The notes beneath the pieces were generated by a model. The model saw only the letters and a list, made by a program, of their open reading frames with translations, was not told the DNA's origin and did not search any database. Source: Hyphomicrobiales bacterium (GTDB lineage: Bacteria; Pseudomonadota; Alphaproteobacteria; Rhizobiales; Rhizobiaceae). From it: a stretch of 64,000 nt of DNA. The first letter of the stretch is position 1, and each line of letters begins with the position of its first letter. Of the stretch, positions 62,155 to 64,000 are shown in pieces. The DNA lies in the NCBI GenBank assembly GCA_900466945.1, contig UBNV01000021.1, positions 62,001-126,000 on the forward strand, in the 5' to 3' direction. The position numbers were made by a program, and so were the translations under genes.

Positions 62155-63258
62155 TCAGGCCTTCGTCAGTGACTGGTAGATGCGCACGATCATCGGGCGG
62201 CACATGAATTCGAGAGCACCGGCAAACAGGATCACCAAGCCCTGGATGACCACGATCATCTCGCGAGTGATGTTGGGCATGTCGAAGGAAAGCCATGCGC
62301 CGCCCTGATAGAGAATGCCGAACAGGATGGCGGCAAGCACGATGCCGAGCGGATGATTGCGCCCCATCAGCGACACGGCAATGCCGACAAAGCCGGCGCC
62401 CGCGACGAATTCCACCTGCAGGCGGGCAGACGCGCCGAGCACCGGGTTAAGCGCCATCATACCGGCGAGACCGCCTGATATCAGCATGGTGATCATGACG
62501 ATCTTCACATACGGAATGCCCGCATAGGCGGCAGCCGAGCGGCTGATACCGAGCGTACGCATCTCGTAGCCGAGCTTGGTGCGCCAGATCAGCACCCAGA
62601 CGACGACGCACATCACGAGCGCGATCAGGAAGGACACGTTGAACGGGGCAGGTCCAAGCGTGCCGCCGAACATGGCAATCAGCCAGTCGAGTTTCGGCAA
62701 CTGGCCACCTTCGAGGAAGGTGCGGGTCTCAGGCGCCATCTTGCCGGGAACGATCAGCACGTTGACCAGGAGATAGACCATCAGCGCGGCGCCGATGAAG
62801 TTGAACATGATCGTGGTGATGACGATGTGGCTGCCGCGCTTCGCCTGCAGCCAGGCCGGGATCAGCGCCCAGGCAGCACCGAACAAGGCAGCCGCCAGGA
62901 TCGCAAACGGCATGGTGACATACCACGGCACGTAGTGATCGAGCGCCAGTGCTGCGAGCGCCGCACCGAGGCCACCCAGATAGGCCTGGCCCTCGGAGCC
63001 GATATTGAACAAGCCGGCATGATAGGCGACCGCCACGGAAAGGCCGGTGAAGATGAAGCTGGTCGCATAAAACAGCGTGAAGCCAATGCCTTCACCGCTG
63101 CCGAGCGCGCCCTCGATCATCAGCTTCAGCGCCTCCCACGGGTTCTCGCCGATGATCCAGACCACGAGCCCCGACACCAAGAAGGCAAGCGTGAGGTTGA
63201 TCAGCGGCAGCAGCGCATAATTGATCCAGTTAGGAAGGGGTACGGATGCAGTGCTCAT
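62155..63258 (-). CDS. Nucleoside-type ABC transporter permease 1
   Basis: 367 residues with about 9-10 helices. YHAGLFNIGSEGQAYLGGLG (about 81-100) and RTKLGYEMRTLGISRSAAAY (about 225-244) are conserved in the larger permease of YufOPQ/NupBC-like systems. I chose the ATG at 63258 with TTGAGG 6 bases upstream; one at 63276 would overlap the ATPase gene. It forms the channel together with the permease gene at 61173. Confidence 0.92.
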   Translation of the reverse strand: MSTASVPLPNWINYALLPLINLTLAFLVSGLVVWIIGENPWEALKLMIEGALGSGEGIGFTLFYATSFIFTGLSVAVAYHAGLFNIGSEGQAYLGGLGAALAALALDHYVPWYVTMPFAILAAALFGAAWALIPAWLQAKRGSHIVITTIMFNFIGAALMVYLLVNVLIVPGKMAPETRTFLEGGQLPKLDWLIAMFGGTLGPAPFNVSFLIALVMCVVVWVLIWRTKLGYEMRTLGISRSAAAYAGIPYVKIVMITMLISGGLAGMMALNPVLGASARLQVEFVAGAGFVGIAVSLMGRNHPLGIVLAAILFGILYQGGAWLSFDMPNITREMIVVIQGLVILFAGALEFMCRPMIVRIYQSLTKA

Positions 63259-63265
63259 CAAATCC

Positions 63266-64000
63266 TCAAGCGGCAATGCCGGCCATCATCAGGCCGAGTG
63301 TCTGTTCGCCTGTATCAGGCGTCTTCTCGCCGACAACCTTGCCGGCAAACATCACCAGGATCCGGTCGGAGAGTGAGCGGATCTCGTCCAGTTCGACGGA
63401 GACGAGCAGCACGGCCTTGCCGGCGTCGCGCGTCTCCACGATCCGCTTGTGAATGAATTCGATGGCGCCGATATCGACGCCGCGGGTCGGCTGGCCGACG
63501 ATCAGAAGCTTCGGATCGCGCTCGATTTCGCGGGCAACCACGATCTTCTGCTGGTTGCCGCCCGAGAAGTTGGCGGTCTTCAGCCGTGGATTCGGTGGGC
63601 GGATGTCGTATTTCTCGATTTCCTCGACCGCCGCCTTGCGCATAAAGTCGGGGTTCAGGAACGGGCCTTTGCCATAGCGCTCGTCGCGGTGATAGCCGAG
63701 AATGGCATTCTGGCTCTCCTCGAAGGGCAGCACCAGACCCATGTGGTGCCGGTCTTCCGGAATATGCGCGACACCGATGCCTCGCAGTTCCGCCGGGTCG
63801 AGGCCGGCAACATTATTGCCGTTGATCCAGATCTCACCGGAGGTCGGTTTGCGAATGCCGGTGATCGCTTCCAAGAGCTCGCTCTGGCCATTGCCGGCCA
63901 CGCCTGCGATCCCAACGATCTCGCCGGAGCGCACGTCGAAGGAGACGTTGTCGACCATGACGACGCCTCTGCTGTCCTTGACGGTCAGGTTGCGCACAGA
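63266..64000 (-). CDS. Nucleoside-type ABC transporter double ATPase (5' end outside window)
   Basis: The C-terminal 244 residues are in the window and the frame is open to the right edge. They form the second nucleotide-binding domain of a fused ATPase like YufO/RbsA: a degenerate Walker [21 protein letters not shown], where Lys is replaced by Gln as usual for the second domain, signature [15 protein letters not shown], Walker B-like [15 protein letters not shown], and [17 protein letters not shown]. The first ATPase domain and the periplasmic binding protein must lie beyond the window if present. Confidence 0.92.
   Translation of the reverse strand, partial: SVRNLTVKDSRGVVMVDNVSFDVRSGEIVGIAGVAGNGQSELLEAITGIRKPTSGEIWINGNNVAGLDPAELRGIGVAHIPEDRHHMGLVLPFEESQNAILGYHRDERYGKGPFLNPDFMRKAAVEEIEKYDIRPPNPRLKTANFSGGNQQKIVVAREIERDPKLLIVGQPTRGVDIGAIEFIHKRIVETRDAGKAVLLVSVELDEIRSLSDRILVMFAGKVVGEKTPDTGEQTLGLMMAGIAA

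Noticed and set aside
1..64000. Mobile elements, prophage, CRISPR arrays, tRNA and rRNA genes
   Set aside because: Both strands were read for transposase motifs, direct repeat arrays and tRNA cloverleaf landmarks; none was found.

Overview
The window reads as a stretch of the main chromosome of a Rhizobiaceae bacterium (Agrobacterium/Rhizobium group). The evidence is the high GC content, rhizobial forms of DnaX, CycM, PheA and MoeB, a ctp/Tad pilus locus, a structured RNA between polA and a MarR gene, and an alphaproteobacterial RpoH-type promoter before dnaK. I cannot name the genus. No insertion sequence, prophage, tRNA, rRNA or CRISPR array was seen, and nothing suggests recent acquisition of a large block.

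Layout. 1-7 kb: dnaX (cut by the left edge) with the SRP RNA gene just upstream, a HIT protein coupled to nudC, kdsB overlapping pheA, membrane cytochrome c, and an AEC carrier. 7-14 kb: PfkB-type adenosine kinase, an SH3 exported protein, D-2-hydroxyacid dehydrogenase, GNAT, moeB, recF, slyX, and a TetR gene divergent from a small membrane-protein gene. 14-23 kb: dnaK, an unrecognised exported protein and dnaJ in one operon, a class A PBP, a YbaK-like deacylase, an M20 dipeptidase and MarR. 23-33 kb: an alpha-r14-like small RNA region, polA, an enol-lactonase-like hydrolase, then a long leftward run (mepA, mgsA, glk, ABC exporter, dapB, gpmA). 33-43 kb: yejABEF peptide importer, ghrA-like reductase, pncB, a CoxG-like protein and two small proteins.

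43-54 kb is the Tad/Flp pilus locus. On the minus strand are pilA (own terminator), cpaA, cpaB, cpaC, cpaD, cpaE, tadA, tadB and tadC. On the plus strand are a lone CpaC-N-terminal-like protein and two TadE-like minor pilins. 54-64 kb is a nucleoside salvage island: deoB-add-upp and an aspartic protease run rightward against deoA-deoC-punA-cdd and a nucleoside-type ABC transporter (two permeases and a partial ATPase). Together these genes would import nucleosides, deaminate and phosphorolyse them, and send pentose to central metabolism and bases to salvage.

The least explained signals are: an 18-base sequence repeated exactly in two intergenic regions 14 kb apart, each shortly before a terminator hairpin; the three-hairpin region before polA; the extra exported protein inside the dnaK-dnaJ operon; and a TetR operator placed in the shared spacer of two divergent promoters. 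I see no clear case for a wholly new multi-gene system.
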